Assembly: GCF_902753875.1 (NCBI RefSeq)
Contig: NZ_CADDTS010000027.1
Coordinates: forward strand, 1 to 64,000
Direction: 5' to 3'
DNA length: 64,000 nucleotides
Source: Acinetobacter bouvetii
GTDB taxonomy: Bacteria > Pseudomonadota > Gammaproteobacteria > Pseudomonadales > Moraxellaceae
The stretch's first letter is position 1, and each line of letters begins with the position of its first letter. A program made the translations under genes and the position numbers. Shown here in pieces: positions 7,548 through 18,661 of the stretch. Under the pieces are notes generated by a model. The model was not told the origin of the DNA and did no database searches. It saw only the letters and a list, made by a program, of their open reading frames with translations.

Positions 7548-9068
7548 ATGCAAATGAGTCATCCGGTCTATGACATGGCAGTAGTCGGTGGCGGAATCAA
7601 TGGAGTGGGTATTGCTGTTGATGCTGCAGGTCGGGGCTTGTCAGTCTTTTTATGTGAAAAAGATGATCTTGCCAACCATACTTCTTCTGCGAGTAGCAAG
7701 CTGATTCATGGCGGTTTACGCTATCTTGAACATAAAGAATTTCGTTTGGTGCATGAGGCTTTGGTGGAACGGGAAATACTGTTGGCTAAAGCACCGCATA
7801 TTATTCGCGCGCTGCGTTTTATTATGCCGCATCAACCGCATTTGCGCCCTGCATGGCTAATCCGTACCGGTTTATTTATTTATGATCATCTGGGGAAACG
7901 GAAAAAATTAGCGCCTTGTAAACATATCAGTTTTGAAGCTGTAACCAGTCCTTTAAAAGATGAAATGACACAGGGATTTGAATATTCTGACTGTGCTGTA
8001 GATGATGCACGTTTGGTCATACTCAATGCCATGCAGGCAAGAGAACTGGGAGCACGAATTGTAACGCAAACACGTTGTACTGCTGCCTATCGTGAAAATG
8101 GATTGTGGAACCTTCATCTGGAAAATGAGCAGGGCAGCTATCAAATTCAGGCGAAAACGCTGGTCAATGCCGCAGGCCCTTGGGTGAAAAGGTTTATTGA
8201 ACAGAACCTTAAACAAAAATCACCTTATGGACTTCGGCTGATTCAGGGTAGTCATATTATTGTGCCTAGAATTTATGATGGCGATCAGGCTTTTATCCTG
8301 CAAAATGATGATCAGCGGATTGTGTTTGCCATCCCGTATTTGGAGCAATTTACATTAATCGGGACCACGGATCATGAATACCAAGGTGATCTGGATCAGG
8401 TCAAGATTACTTCGTTAGAAGTGGATTATTTGATGGATGTTTATAATGACCATTTTAAACACCAATTGGCAGTTGAGGATATTTTATATACTTATTCAGG
8501 TGTGCGGTCTTTGTGTGATGATGAGTCTGATAACCCGTCGGCGATTACCCGTGACTATACTTTGGCGATATCGCATGAGCATGAAAATACGGCACCTTTG
8601 CTTTCTGTGTTTGGGGGCAAGCTCACCACTTACCGAAAACTGGCAGAATCGGCCATGATGCATTTGGGCCCGTACTTTCCAGCCATGAAAAAACCTTGGA
8701 CTGAGACGGCATTATTGCCAGGAGCGGAAAATCTGGTTTCAGTTGAGTTATTAATGCAGCAGATTATGCAGCGCATTGATGGTGTTTCTTTGGCCTTAGC
8801 ATCTCGCTGGGCGCATGCCTATGGTACGAGGGTGTGGAAGTTTTTGGATGGTGTTATAGCAACCGATGAACTTGGTGAGGACTTTGGGCATGGATTATTC
8901 GCCAAAGAAGTAGATTATTTGGTGGATGAAGAGTGGGCGAAAAGTAGTGAAGATATACTCTGGCGCAGAAGCAAACTGGGTTTTCAATTTGATGATGCTG
9001 AAATACAAAAATTGGATCAGTATCTTTTAAAATTATTGATGAAAAGATCTGAAGATACTGCAGCTTAA
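7548..9068 (+). CDS. glpD: Aerobic glycerol-3-phosphate dehydrogenase
   Basis: GlpD is a membrane-associated flavoenzyme that oxidises sn-glycerol-3-phosphate to dihydroxyacetone phosphate and passes electrons to ubiquinone. The 506-residue protein shows the FAD-binding 'VVGGGINGVGIAVDAAGRG' near the start, then the family motif 'SSASSKLIHGGLRYLE' (about 42-58), and the C-terminal substrate region 'VFGGKLTTYRKLAE'. The ATG at 7548 is five bases after a full-strength GGAGG; a GTG at 7542 lies inside that site and is rejected. No glpF, glpK or glpR is nearby. An intrinsic terminator follows. Confidence 0.95.
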   Translation: MQMSHPVYDMAVVGGGINGVGIAVDAAGRGLSVFLCEKDDLANHTSSASSKLIHGGLRYLEHKEFRLVHEALVEREILLAKAPHIIRALRFIMPHQPHLRPAWLIRTGLFIYDHLGKRKKLAPCKHISFEAVTSPLKDEMTQGFEYSDCAVDDARLVILNAMQARELGARIVTQTRCTAAYRENGLWNLHLENEQGSYQIQAKTLVNAAGPWVKRFIEQNLKQKSPYGLRLIQGSHIIVPRIYDGDQAFILQNDDQRIVFAIPYLEQFTLIGTTDHEYQGDLDQVKITSLEVDYLMDVYNDHFKHQLAVEDILYTYSGVRSLCDDESDNPSAITRDYTLAISHEHENTAPLLSVFGGKLTTYRKLAESAMMHLGPYFPAMKKPWTETALLPGAENLVSVELLMQQIMQRIDGVSLALASRWAHAYGTRVWKFLDGVIATDELGEDFGHGLFAKEVDYLVDEEWAKSSEDILWRRSKLGFQFDDAEIQKLDQYLLKLLMKRSEDTAA

Positions 9069-9084
9069 ATTGATGAATCAGAAA

Positions 9085-9113
9085 ATAAAAGACCGCTTGA
9101 GCGGTCTTTTTAT
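9085..9113 (+). terminator. Terminator of glpD
   Basis: AAAAGACCGC-ttga-GCGGTCTTTTT forms a compact stem with a T-run 20 bases after glpD. Confidence 0.9.
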
Positions 9114-9171
9114 TTGCATCTAATCTTGTTTTAGATCGTCACTTGGACGATAACTTTAATTTCAATATTAC

Positions 9172-9537
9172 TTAAATTTCAACACCACCAAGTGCTTTAC
9201 AGTTTACTGGTGTATTCCATTTTACCGCAGTTCCCCAAACCACTGGACGTACAAAACGCCAAGGCCAGAAGCCGAAACGTTGGCTGGCATTATAGTTAAT
9301 CACTACGTTACCACCCACTTGGTGCGCACGTTCTGCAAAACGAGAATATAGCTCTTCCACACTGCCATAAGTTCCTTTAGCGACTTTAATACGCTTTTTA
9401 ATCTGGAACTGGCTAGAGTCAGGTGTACCTTTGATCGCACAGACGTGAAGATTAGGCTGTGTAGTGGTCTCTGGTGTAGCCATTGCTAATGTAGATAAAC
9501 CGAGCAGACAGGTACTGAGTGCTAATGTTTTTAACAT
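9172..9537 (-). CDS. Exported protein of unknown function (121 aa)
   Basis: The protein has a standard signal peptide (residues 1-20, hydrophobic 'LALSTCLLGLSTLAMA' and cleavage after AMA), so it is periplasmic. The mature 100 residues contain two cysteines (in 'HVCAIKG' and 'VNCKALG') that could form a disulfide, and an aromatic stretch 'FGFWPWRFVRPVVWG'. No family is recognised with confidence. A GGGGAAAT ribosome-binding site precedes the ATG. It lies between glpD (convergent) and pckG, with the pckG terminator just upstream. Confidence 0.65.
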   Translation of the reverse strand: MLKTLALSTCLLGLSTLAMATPETTTQPNLHVCAIKGTPDSSQFQIKKRIKVAKGTYGSVEELYSRFAERAHQVGGNVVINYNASQRFGFWPWRFVRPVVWGTAVKWNTPVNCKALGGVEI

Positions 9538-9600
9538 GAAATTTCCCCTTTTATGGTTGTTGTTAAGTTATAAAATTTTTGTTATTCAACAAAAAATTAA

Positions 9601-9628
9601 AAAAAAGACCGCTACAGCGGTCTTTTTA
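9601..9628 (-). terminator. Terminator of pckG
   Basis: AAAAAGACCGC-tgta-GCGGTCTTTTTT on the minus strand, a few bases after the pckG stop. Its stem is nearly the same as that of the glpD terminator. Confidence 0.88.
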
Positions 9629-9639
9629 AATATCTGTGA

Positions 9640-11472
9640 TTAAGCAGATTTTTTCACAGCTTCTAAAAGTTCATCTTGACGAGCTTTTAGCGCTTTAGGT
9701 AAACGGTCGCCTAGTTTGTTGAACAATTCAGTGTGGCTTTCAAGTTCTTTGATCCACTGTTCTTTGTCTTGTGCAGTGACAAGATCAAATTGTTCTTTAG
9801 TGAAGTCAGAACCAGTCCAGTTCAATTGTTCATAAGTCGGTACGCGGCCGATAGGTGTATCAATTGCAGTCGCACGGCCTTCACAGCGGTCAATGATCCA
9901 CTCAAGAACACGCATGTTTTGACCGAAACCAGGCCATACGAAGTTGCCTTCAGCATCACGGCGGAACCAGTTCACATTATAGATGCCTGGAAGTTTGTTG
10001 CCTGCAGCTTCAGCTTTAACAGCAACTTGTTCGCCAAGTTCTAACCAGTGAGAGAAGTAGTCAGCCATGTTGTAGCCAGCGAACGGAAGCATTGCAAATG
10101 GGTCACGGCGAACAACACCTTGTTGGCCAACTGCAGCAGCAGTTGTTTCAGAACCCATAGTTGCAGCTTTATAAACGCCGTCAACCCAGTCGTATGCTTC
10201 TGAAATTAGAGGCACTGTATCTGCACGGCGACCACCGAAGATGAACGCAGAAATTGGAACACCTGCTGGATTTTCCCAGTCAGCGTCAATTGAAGGGCAT
10301 TGGCCAGCAGAAACTGTGAAGCGGGCATTTGGATGCGCAGCTTTTTCTTCGCCAGTGTGTGGATTGCCTTTCCAGTTAGTTAGGTTAGCAGGTACTTCTT
10401 TAGAAAGACCTTCCCACCATACTTCGCCGTTGTCAGTTACAGCAACGTTGGTATAGATCACGTCTTTGTGCAAAGTTGCCATGCAGTTCGGGTTAGTCTT
10501 GGTATTTGTACCAGGCGCTACACCGAAGAAGCCAGCTTCAGGGTTGATTGCATACAAGCGACCGTCTTCACCTGGTTTGATCCAAGCAATGTCATCACCA
10601 ACAGTTTCGATTTTCCAGCCTTCGTAGCCAGCTGGTGGAATCAACATAGCAAAGTTTGTTTTACCACAAGCAGATGGGAATGCAGCTGCGATGTAGTGTT
10701 TTTCGCCTTGTGGGTTTGTCACGCCAAGGATCAGCATGTGTTCTGCTAACCAACCTTGTTGACGACCCATAGAAGAAGCAATACGTAAAGCTAGGCATTT
10801 TTTACCAAGCAATGCGTTACCGCCGTAACCTGAACCGTAAGACCAGATTTCACGGGTTTCTGGGTAGTGCACGATATATTTTTCTGCGTTGCAAGGCCAT
10901 GCAACGTCTTTTTGACCTTCTTCAAGCGGAGCACCTACTGTGTGTACGCAAGGAACGTATTCACCATCAGTACCTAATACGTCATAAACAGCTTTACCCA
11001 TACGAGCCATTTTACGCATGCTTACTGCAACATAAGGAGAGTCAGTTAACTCGATACCGATATGAGCAATATGAGAACCTAAAGGACCCATAGAGAAAGG
11101 AACAACGTACAATGTACGGCTTTTCATTGAGCCATCAAATAAACCGTTAAGACGAGCACGCATTTCAGCTGGAGCTTCCCAGTTGTTAGTTGCGCCAGCA
11201 TCTTCTTGTTTTTCTGAACAGATATAAGTACGACCTTCAACACGAGCAACGTCAGAAGGATCAGAATTAGCAAGGTATGAACCAGGATGTTTCTCTTGGT
11301 TAAGCGCTTGCATAGTGCCGTTAGCGATCATCAAATCGATATAACGTTGATTTTCTTCTTCGCTACCGTCACACCATTCAATTTTTGCTGGTTTTGTTAA
11401 TTTAGCAATTTCTTCAACCCAGGCAATTAGCTTAGGATGACGAACGAATTCTGGTGCGTTCACTTGGGTCAT
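9640..11472 (-). CDS. pckG: Phosphoenolpyruvate carboxykinase (GTP)
   Basis: PckG converts oxaloacetate and GTP to phosphoenolpyruvate, the first committed step of gluconeogenesis in the cytoplasm, central for an organism living on organic acids. The start is placed at ATG 11472 (610 residues, the usual length); upstream codons encode no family sequence. Visible elements are the substrate loop '[11 protein letters not shown]', the P-loop 'FPSACGKTN' (Cys269-Asn273, with the reactive cysteine of GTP-type enzymes), the metal-binding 'VGDDIAW' and 'FGVAPGT'. It is monocistronic, preceded by over 400 bases of very AT-rich DNA. Confidence 0.96.
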   Translation of the reverse strand: MTQVNAPEFVRHPKLIAWVEEIAKLTKPAKIEWCDGSEEENQRYIDLMIANGTMQALNQEKHPGSYLANSDPSDVARVEGRTYICSEKQEDAGATNNWEAPAEMRARLNGLFDGSMKSRTLYVVPFSMGPLGSHIAHIGIELTDSPYVAVSMRKMARMGKAVYDVLGTDGEYVPCVHTVGAPLEEGQKDVAWPCNAEKYIVHYPETREIWSYGSGYGGNALLGKKCLALRIASSMGRQQGWLAEHMLILGVTNPQGEKHYIAAAFPSACGKTNFAMLIPPAGYEGWKIETVGDDIAWIKPGEDGRLYAINPEAGFFGVAPGTNTKTNPNCMATLHKDVIYTNVAVTDNGEVWWEGLSKEVPANLTNWKGNPHTGEEKAAHPNARFTVSAGQCPSIDADWENPAGVPISAFIFGGRRADTVPLISEAYDWVDGVYKAATMGSETTAAAVGQQGVVRRDPFAMLPFAGYNMADYFSHWLELGEQVAVKAEAAGNKLPGIYNVNWFRRDAEGNFVWPGFGQNMRVLEWIIDRCEGRATAIDTPIGRVPTYEQLNWTGSDFTKEQFDLVTAQDKEQWIKELESHTELFNKLGDRLPKALKARQDELLEAVKKSA

Positions 11473-11889
11473 GGTGAGGCCTATCTCAAATGTGTACAAT
11501 TCAAATGTACAAAGTACAATCCTGGCAATGGGGTACATCGCAAGGATGAAAATATAAAAAAAAGTGGCTGTATTAAAGCATAAAATCGTAAAAAAAATAA
11601 GACTAAAGAACTACGATAAAAGGTTTGGTAGATTATGTATATTTGTTTAAAAAACTTTTTAAAACAATAATTTAAGATTGAAATGGTTTGTTTGTTGTTA
11701 TATTTATTCATGTTATGGGTGTTATTTATTTAAATTATTTTATTTAAAAACAAATATTTATTATTATTTTTTTTATTAAGATTATTATTGATTAAATAAA
11801 TGGTGGTAATTCGAATTTTACATAAAGATGCTTTCAATTGCTGATAATTTGGACAAAATTAGAGCAATTACTTCAAATAAGTATAGAAA
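11473..11889. promoter_or_regulatory. Long AT-rich divergent region between pckG and lipid kinase
   Basis: These 417 bases are extremely AT-rich, especially 11540-11810, with runs of T and A on both strands. They must contain the promoters of pckG (minus) and of the lipid-kinase pair (plus). No operator palindrome or small gene is convincing; the composition would suit a curved, H-NS-like-bound promoter, which is inference. Confidence 0.35.
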
Positions 11890-12828
11890 ATGTCAGCGAT
11901 TTTGAAGCCTTTATCCCTTATCTATAATGAAAAATCTGGATTTCATGCAGCGAATAAAGATGAAGTCTATGAAGAGCTTATAACAAATTTAACGACATAT
12001 GGTTATGAACTGCAAGCGTTTGAAATGAGTGCTGAATCAGACTTTAACCATTTGATGGAGAAAGTGATTTCCAGGCATTTGCAAGCGGAAGAGATTGGTG
12101 TCGTAGTAGCCGCTGGAGGCGACGGAACTTTAAATAGCGTGGCATCAAAATTGATGAATACGGAAATCCCGATGGGAATCTTGCCATTAGGTACATTTAA
12201 TTATGTGGCGCGTTTGTTGAATATTCCACTTGACCTGCTCAAAGCGGCCGAGGTGGTTGCGACAGGGCAGATTCGTACAGTACATGTCGCTCAAATTAAT
12301 GAGCATATCTATTTAAATAATGCCAGTTTAGGGTTGTACCCCTTATTTATACAAAGACGTGAATTGTATAACCGTCGCTTTGGGCGTTTTCCGTTACACG
12401 CTTACACCTCTGCCTTAGATGTGCTCATTCGTGATCGTAAAGAACTGAAACTGGAACTTCAGGTCGATGGTAGAAAATATCCGGTGAAAACCCCGCTGAT
12501 TTTTTTTGGCAATAATCAGTTACAACTTGCAGAACTGAATTTACGGATTGCCAAAGCCGCAGAGGCAGGACTGGTAGCAGGTGTGGTGGTTGCCAAAAGT
12601 GATAAGCCCACCTTGTTTAAAATTCTATGGCAATTGATTCGTGGAAAACTGGATCATGCACCGCATGTGTATAGTTTTTCAGGCCATCAAGTGAAAATTC
12701 ATTCACGGGCAAGGAAGTTGACCGTGGCGCTGGATGGCGAAATTGTGGAAATGCAGCCGCCGCTTGAAATTTCAGTATCTAAAAATGTACTCAAAATAAT
12801 GGTGCCACATGATTCTGCACCTGTCTGA
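11890..12828 (+). CDS. Diacylglycerol-kinase-family lipid kinase
   Basis: The 312-residue protein has the diacylglycerol kinase catalytic signature 'VVVAAGGDGTLN' (Gly76-Asn82 as GGDGTLN) and the following 'MGILPLGTFNYVARLLNIP', then a C-terminal beta-sandwich typical of the YegS/DgkB group. It would phosphorylate a diacylglycerol or related lipid at the membrane. It overlaps the next gene, a phosphoesterase, by 20 bases, so the two are translationally coupled and may act on the same lipid metabolism. No ribosome-binding site is obvious before the ATG at 11890. Confidence 0.87.
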   Translation: MSAILKPLSLIYNEKSGFHAANKDEVYEELITNLTTYGYELQAFEMSAESDFNHLMEKVISRHLQAEEIGVVVAAGGDGTLNSVASKLMNTEIPMGILPLGTFNYVARLLNIPLDLLKAAEVVATGQIRTVHVAQINEHIYLNNASLGLYPLFIQRRELYNRRFGRFPLHAYTSALDVLIRDRKELKLELQVDGRKYPVKTPLIFFGNNQLQLAELNLRIAKAAEAGLVAGVVVAKSDKPTLFKILWQLIRGKLDHAPHVYSFSGHQVKIHSRARKLTVALDGEIVEMQPPLEISVSKNVLKIMVPHDSAPV

Positions 12829-13582
12829 TCTACATTTTGGTACTGAAAAGCTTGCCTGTATGGCTGCTATTCGCCTGTTTTGCCAGCAACATCCGCTGGA
12901 ATGCGTGGTGGTGAGCGGTGATTTAACCCAGCGCGCACGCTATATGCAGTTTTACGATTGTAAACAGTTTCTGGAAAGCTTGAACCTACCTTATCTGGTG
13001 GTACCGGGTAATCATGATATTCCGCTGTATCAAGTCTGGAATCGTGTATTTAGTCCATTTACCCGTTATAAATTGTTCTTTGGACATATGGAAAGCAGCC
13101 TGGAAACAGAGCACTTCTATATTCTAGGCGTGAATAGTATTCGGCGACATTATCATACCCGTGGGCATATTTCTTTAGAGCAAATCCAGAAGATTGATCA
13201 GCAGTTAATGTGTGCTCCAGCGGATAAAACCAAACTTATAGTTGCACATCAACCATTTTATACGCCACCAAATGATCCGCATGGTGTCAAGGATTGTCCA
13301 ATGCTGGGACGGATTGCCTTGGAGTCGTGGAGTCACAGTGGGTTAAGGGGCTTATTGCATGGACATCTGCATCAATCGGCAGTGTATGATTTAAACCAGA
13401 TTTACCATTTGGGTGCGCAGCATCCGGTATTGGACATTCATGCCGGAACAGCCACTTCATATCGCTTGCATCGTGGTTTGCCCAACAGCTTTAATGTCAT
13501 TTATCCCAATACAGATGTAGAGCATTATTACTTTAATAGCCAGCTCAAAGAATTTGTATTAAAAGAAGAAATTGCCCAGTAA
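12809..13582 (+). CDS. Calcineurin-like metallophosphoesterase
   Basis: All metal-binding motifs of the family are seen in 257 residues: 'LSDLHFG' (Asp7, His9), 'GDLTQRA' (Asp38), 'PGNHD' (Asn68-Asp70), a histidine in 'VAHQPF' and 'GHLHQS' near the C terminus. It should be a cytoplasmic two-metal phosphodiesterase or phosphatase, of the Icc/CpdA type. The overlap with the lipid kinase upstream suggests a joint function; whether the substrate is a cyclic nucleotide or a phospholipid headgroup cannot be told. Confidence 0.87.
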   Translation: MILHLSDLHFGTEKLACMAAIRLFCQQHPLECVVVSGDLTQRARYMQFYDCKQFLESLNLPYLVVPGNHDIPLYQVWNRVFSPFTRYKLFFGHMESSLETEHFYILGVNSIRRHYHTRGHISLEQIQKIDQQLMCAPADKTKLIVAHQPFYTPPNDPHGVKDCPMLGRIALESWSHSGLRGLLHGHLHQSAVYDLNQIYHLGAQHPVLDIHAGTATSYRLHRGLPNSFNVIYPNTDVEHYYFNSQLKEFVLKEEIAQ

Positions 13583-13644
13583 ATAAAGAAAGATGAAGGA
13601 TTGAATAAAAAAAATACAAAAAACCGGACTTTTTTTTGGCTTAG

Positions 13645-13674
13645 CCCTTGAAGCGCTTTTTTCCATCCCCACAA
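13645..13674 (+). promoter_or_regulatory. Sigma-32 (RpoH) heat-shock promoter of groESL
   Basis: A -35 element CCCTTGAA (13645-13652) and a -10 element CCCCACAA (13667-13674) are separated by 14 bases. This matches the known RpoH consensus (CTTGAA, 11-15 bases, CCCCATNT) at nearly every position. The predicted start at about 13681 leaves a leader of some 90 bases before groES. Confidence 0.9.
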
Positions 13675-13768
13675 AAGTGTCATCGAAATTATTTTGATGA
13701 TGACCGAATGGAATTCAAGAAGTCATCGTCATTCATCTATAAATAGACTTAGTCTGATGGAGTTTTCA

Positions 13769-14059
13769 ATGAGCAATATTCGTCCTCTACACGATAACGT
13801 TGTGATTCGCCGTGTTGAAAAGGAAACTAAAACTGCTGGTGGTCTTATTTTAAGTACTTCAGCAGCTGAACAACCTGCTCAAGGTGAAATCATTGCAGTA
13901 GGTAACGGCAAAGTAACTGACAATGGCGTGCGTGCATTAGACGTTAAAGTTGGTGACAACGTATTATTTGGTACTTATGCAGGTACAAAAGTAAAAGTAG
14001 AAGGCGAAGAGCTACTTATCATGAAAGAGTCTGACATTTTAGCTGTGCTTGAAGGTTAA
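13769..14059 (+). CDS. groES: Co-chaperonin GroES
   Basis: GroES forms the seven-membered lid of the GroEL chamber in the cytoplasm. The 96-residue product begins [15 protein letters not shown] and holds the mobile loop '[11 protein letters not shown]' (about 16-26) that touches GroEL, then the '[10 protein letters not shown]' core. The ATG at 13769 gives the family's exact length; frames extending upstream to 13694 are not conserved. It leads the groES-groEL operon under a clear sigma-32 promoter, 72 bases before groEL. Confidence 0.97.
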   Translation: MSNIRPLHDNVVIRRVEKETKTAGGLILSTSAAEQPAQGEIIAVGNGKVTDNGVRALDVKVGDNVLFGTYAGTKVKVEGEELLIMKESDILAVLEG

Positions 14060-14128
14060 TCCTGAACCAGTAAATTCAGACCTGATTATTTATTCAGCTT
14101 CTTGAAAATTAAAAAATATTTGGAGTAA

Positions 14129-15766
<1,638 letters not shown>

Positions 15767-15787
15767 TTCATACAATCATCCAATCTT

Positions 15788-15819
15788 AAAAAATCCCCTC
15801 AATTGAGGGGATTTTTTTA
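15788..15819 (+). terminator. Terminator of groESL
   Basis: AAAAAATCCCCTC-aatt-GAGGGGATTTTTTT directly after groEL; a near-perfect stem with T-run. Confidence 0.92.
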
Positions 15820-15908
15820 TCTAGATTATTTGATAATTCGTGCATTTTTGACTTTAGTCTGGATCAATGTATTCTTAAGAAATAATTAAGAATACAAGGG
15901 GTTGAACC

Positions 15909-17066
15909 ATGAATCCTGATGTTGAACACAGTATTATTGGCATGATTTACGATGCGGGGCTTGATGCGACACTTTGGCCTGAAGTGATTCAGAAAATTGT
16001 TGAATATACAGAGAGTAAAACCGCTATTTTGACTGCGCTGGACAGATTAAATCCGAATTATGATTTTGTGCATACTTGGAATATTCCTGCGGTTTGTTTA
16101 GATGCCTATCAAAATGAACAAATTAAATTAATTGATATGAAGCTTCATATGCCTTTATGGCAGCAGATTGGGGTGGGTGGGGTAATTAATCAGGATTTAA
16201 GTCATTATGCTTCTTCCGAAGATCCAGATGCATCGCTATTTTATGAAAAGTGCTTAAAAATAACCGGCATTTGTTATATTGCCGGTGTATTGCTGGAGCA
16301 GAATGAATATAGCTGGTCTGTGCTCGGTATTCATCGTTCTCCACAGCATATGCCTTTTTCAATGCAAGAACTGGAGTTCTTTAAACGGATTAGGGTACAT
16401 ATTCGCAGGTCATTGCAAATTCATAAACAACTCAGTTATGCACGCAGGGAAAACCAGAATTTGTACAGGATGCTGGATGCAATTAAAGTTGGAATTATTT
16501 TGATAGATGAGCAACGTAGCGTCCGTTATACCAATAAGCGTGCACAAGAAATGATGCAGCGTAGCAAAGTATTTGAACTCGATCGCTACGGACGTATTTC
16601 GACATTAAGGGTGCATCAACAAAGATTTGAACAGTTAATTCATTCTGCACAGTTAGACGGCAGTTTGCCAAAACATGAAGTTGGTGGGGTAATGCCAGTT
16701 TATAATAGTGAGGGTGAACAATTTATGCTGACTGTGACACCATTTAGTCGAATGAACAGCATGGCAGATTTGAGTCAGTCTAAACATGCCTACGTGGTGC
16801 TATCTATTTCAGAAACGGGACAAAAATATACTTTGGCAGCGGCATTTTTAAAAGAAGCATATGGTCTTTCAACGCGTGAATTTGAAATATGTGAACTGTT
16901 TGTGAATGGAATGAATTTGGGGGAGATCGCAGAAACCTTGCATTTGACGCTTAGTTCTGTGCGCACCTATGTCAAAAATATTTATGGAAAAATGCGTTGT
17001 AATTCTCAAGCTGAATTGATGCATAAGCTTATGGGAATGACTATTGAATTTGAGCATATCGACTAA
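15909..17066 (+). CDS. LuxR-family helix-turn-helix regulator
   Basis: The 385-residue protein ends in a LuxR-type DNA-binding domain (about 318-378: 'LSTREFEICELFVNGMNLGEIAETL' then 'SSVRTYVKNIYGKM'). The N-terminal 300 residues include a PAS-like segment ('MLDAIKVGIILIDEQRSVRYTNKRAQEMM', about 188-216), so it may sense a small ligand. No receiver or autoinducer domain is seen. An AAGGGG ribosome-binding site precedes the ATG. It lies alone after groEL's terminator; its targets are unknown. Confidence 0.83.
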   Translation: MNPDVEHSIIGMIYDAGLDATLWPEVIQKIVEYTESKTAILTALDRLNPNYDFVHTWNIPAVCLDAYQNEQIKLIDMKLHMPLWQQIGVGGVINQDLSHYASSEDPDASLFYEKCLKITGICYIAGVLLEQNEYSWSVLGIHRSPQHMPFSMQELEFFKRIRVHIRRSLQIHKQLSYARRENQNLYRMLDAIKVGIILIDEQRSVRYTNKRAQEMMQRSKVFELDRYGRISTLRVHQQRFEQLIHSAQLDGSLPKHEVGGVMPVYNSEGEQFMLTVTPFSRMNSMADLSQSKHAYVVLSISETGQKYTLAAAFLKEAYGLSTREFEICELFVNGMNLGEIAETLHLTLSSVRTYVKNIYGKMRCNSQAELMHKLMGMTIEFEHID

Positions 17067-17068
17067 AT

Positions 17069-17090
17069 AGCCTTGGGCAATCCCAAGGCT
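17069..17090 (+). other. Hairpin after the LuxR-type gene
   Basis: AGCCTTGGG-caat-CCCAAGGCT is a perfect 9-bp stem beginning two bases after the stop codon, but without a T-run on either strand. It may stabilise the 3' end or act as a weak terminator. Confidence 0.5.
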
Positions 17091-17224
17091 GAAAGCTGAG
17101 AGAGCTTAAAGAATATCAACTGAACTGGTTTTTATATTAGATGGTATATTGAATTGCTGTTATCAAGCTTCCAAGTCAAGGACCGATGATAAAGTCAATG
17201 ACTTGGATATGTCATGATAATGCC

Positions 17225-18475
17225 TTAAGGGCGGCTGAAAATGCGAGGTTCTTCATCTTCATACTGGGTTGTGACAGTATCGCCATTAATCACATAAGTG
17301 AATTTATCAAAAACAGGATCTATATAAGCTGAGTCAATAAGTCCCGCGCAGCCATTCGTGTCATAAGACAACGTGACTGGTTTTAAAATACCATTTGCAG
17401 CACTGTAAGTCGCAGATTCAATACCATTGCTTCCGCAATCATCAGGTATGGTTTCTATATGCAGATAGGTGCCATCTTTAAAGAAGGCTGCCAGCTGGCC
17501 ACCGGAAATCCATGCACCCAAGATGCTGCCCGAAGTATTTTCGACCTTGGTAAATGTATATGACCCCTCATCATCACGGACGATCAGCTGATTGGATAAT
17601 GTACCGTAGCTAATATATTGTGTGCCGGCCGGATGTGAAAAGCCCCATTCGCCATTGGTATCAATACTGAAATCGGTGGTTTTACTGATAGCACCCGTGG
17701 TTGCATCCCATTTTAGCTGACCTTGTTCAATCCCAGAGCTACCATCGGCATCTTGTGGAGCTGCTTGACCAAGAATGAAATTGAATGCTTTTTCATCGCC
17801 AGCAGAAACTGTTTTTGCATCGATATATAGCAGTACCTTGGTATTTGCCTGTTTATTTTCATAAAGCCATACACCAGCGTTGTCTTTAATGAAACTGTCA
17901 AAGAAATTGTTTTTTGCGGTCTGTGCTGAAACCAGTGTTGTTCCTGCTGCTTGTAGAACTTGGGTGAAACTAGGGTCTACTGTAAAGCTGGTTGTAGGAA
18001 GTTTGAAATTGATTACTTTATCCTTTAAAGCAGCTTCAACTGCAGTAGAAATTTCAATACCGTTGCTATGATTTTTATCTGCATCTAATGATTGCAAGAA
18101 AATGAGCAGATTCGTACGAATAACAGGATCAGTTGCCAAGTCTAGCGGGGTTATTTTGCTTTGAGCTTTAATGCTTTCCCCTAGCTGTACATCACCAATA
18201 TAAAAGGTGACGGTATCACCTTCTTGATATTCAAATAGCCCTTTTTCGCCTTCCAATACAGATGCGCTGGTTGTACCTTGATGGGTGATTTCATTTTTAG
18301 CATTGCGGCTAACATAGCGTACTCCGCTGACAGGACCATCCGTCAAGACCCCCTTTTTTACAGATGCGGAAGGAGTGGATCCTCCAGAACCTGTATTTGA
18401 TGCATTGTCATCTGAAGAACCGCCACACGCGCTCAGCAATAGTGTCAAAGATAGTGCAAGAAATGTTTTTTTCAT
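17225..18475 (-). CDS. Large putative lipoprotein, unknown function
   Basis: The 416-residue product starts at ATG 18475, behind GGGGG, with a lipoprotein signal peptide ending in 'LLLSACGG' (lipidated Cys near residue 17). A low-complexity Gly/Ser linker (about 17-37) follows, then a soluble domain rich in Ser, Thr, Asp and Gly. The linker resembles those of outer-membrane-anchored Acinetobacter proteins. No domain is recognised; repeated short beta-like segments suggest a beta-rich fold. It stands alone between the LuxR-type gene and an NlpE-like lipoprotein in the same direction. Confidence 0.72.
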   Translation of the reverse strand: MKKTFLALSLTLLLSACGGSSDDNASNTGSGGSTPSASVKKGVLTDGPVSGVRYVSRNAKNEITHQGTTSASVLEGEKGLFEYQEGDTVTFYIGDVQLGESIKAQSKITPLDLATDPVIRTNLLIFLQSLDADKNHSNGIEISTAVEAALKDKVINFKLPTTSFTVDPSFTQVLQAAGTTLVSAQTAKNNFFDSFIKDNAGVWLYENKQANTKVLLYIDAKTVSAGDEKAFNFILGQAAPQDADGSSGIEQGQLKWDATTGAISKTTDFSIDTNGEWGFSHPAGTQYISYGTLSNQLIVRDDEGSYTFTKVENTSGSILGAWISGGQLAAFFKDGTYLHIETIPDDCGSNGIESATYSAANGILKPVTLSYDTNGCAGLIDSAYIDPVFDKFTYVINGDTVTTQYEDEEPRIFSRP

Positions 18476-18661
18476 TATGATGTCCCCCTGAAAGAATAAA
18501 ATCAAATTCATCATAAAATTGATAAAAATAATTGAATATCCTCAAATGGGGAGGTCATGAATTATTTCTTTCTATAAAAAATAAAATGATCACATGTTCT
18601 ATAAAATAAATCCTAATAATATATTTATATCAATGTCTTGAAGAGATTGTTTGGTTTGGGA

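Noticed and set aside
11481..11711. Minus-strand open frame upstream of pckG
   Set aside because: It is rich in Phe, Ile and Lys from A/T runs, overlaps the pckG start out of frame, and has no ribosome-binding site.
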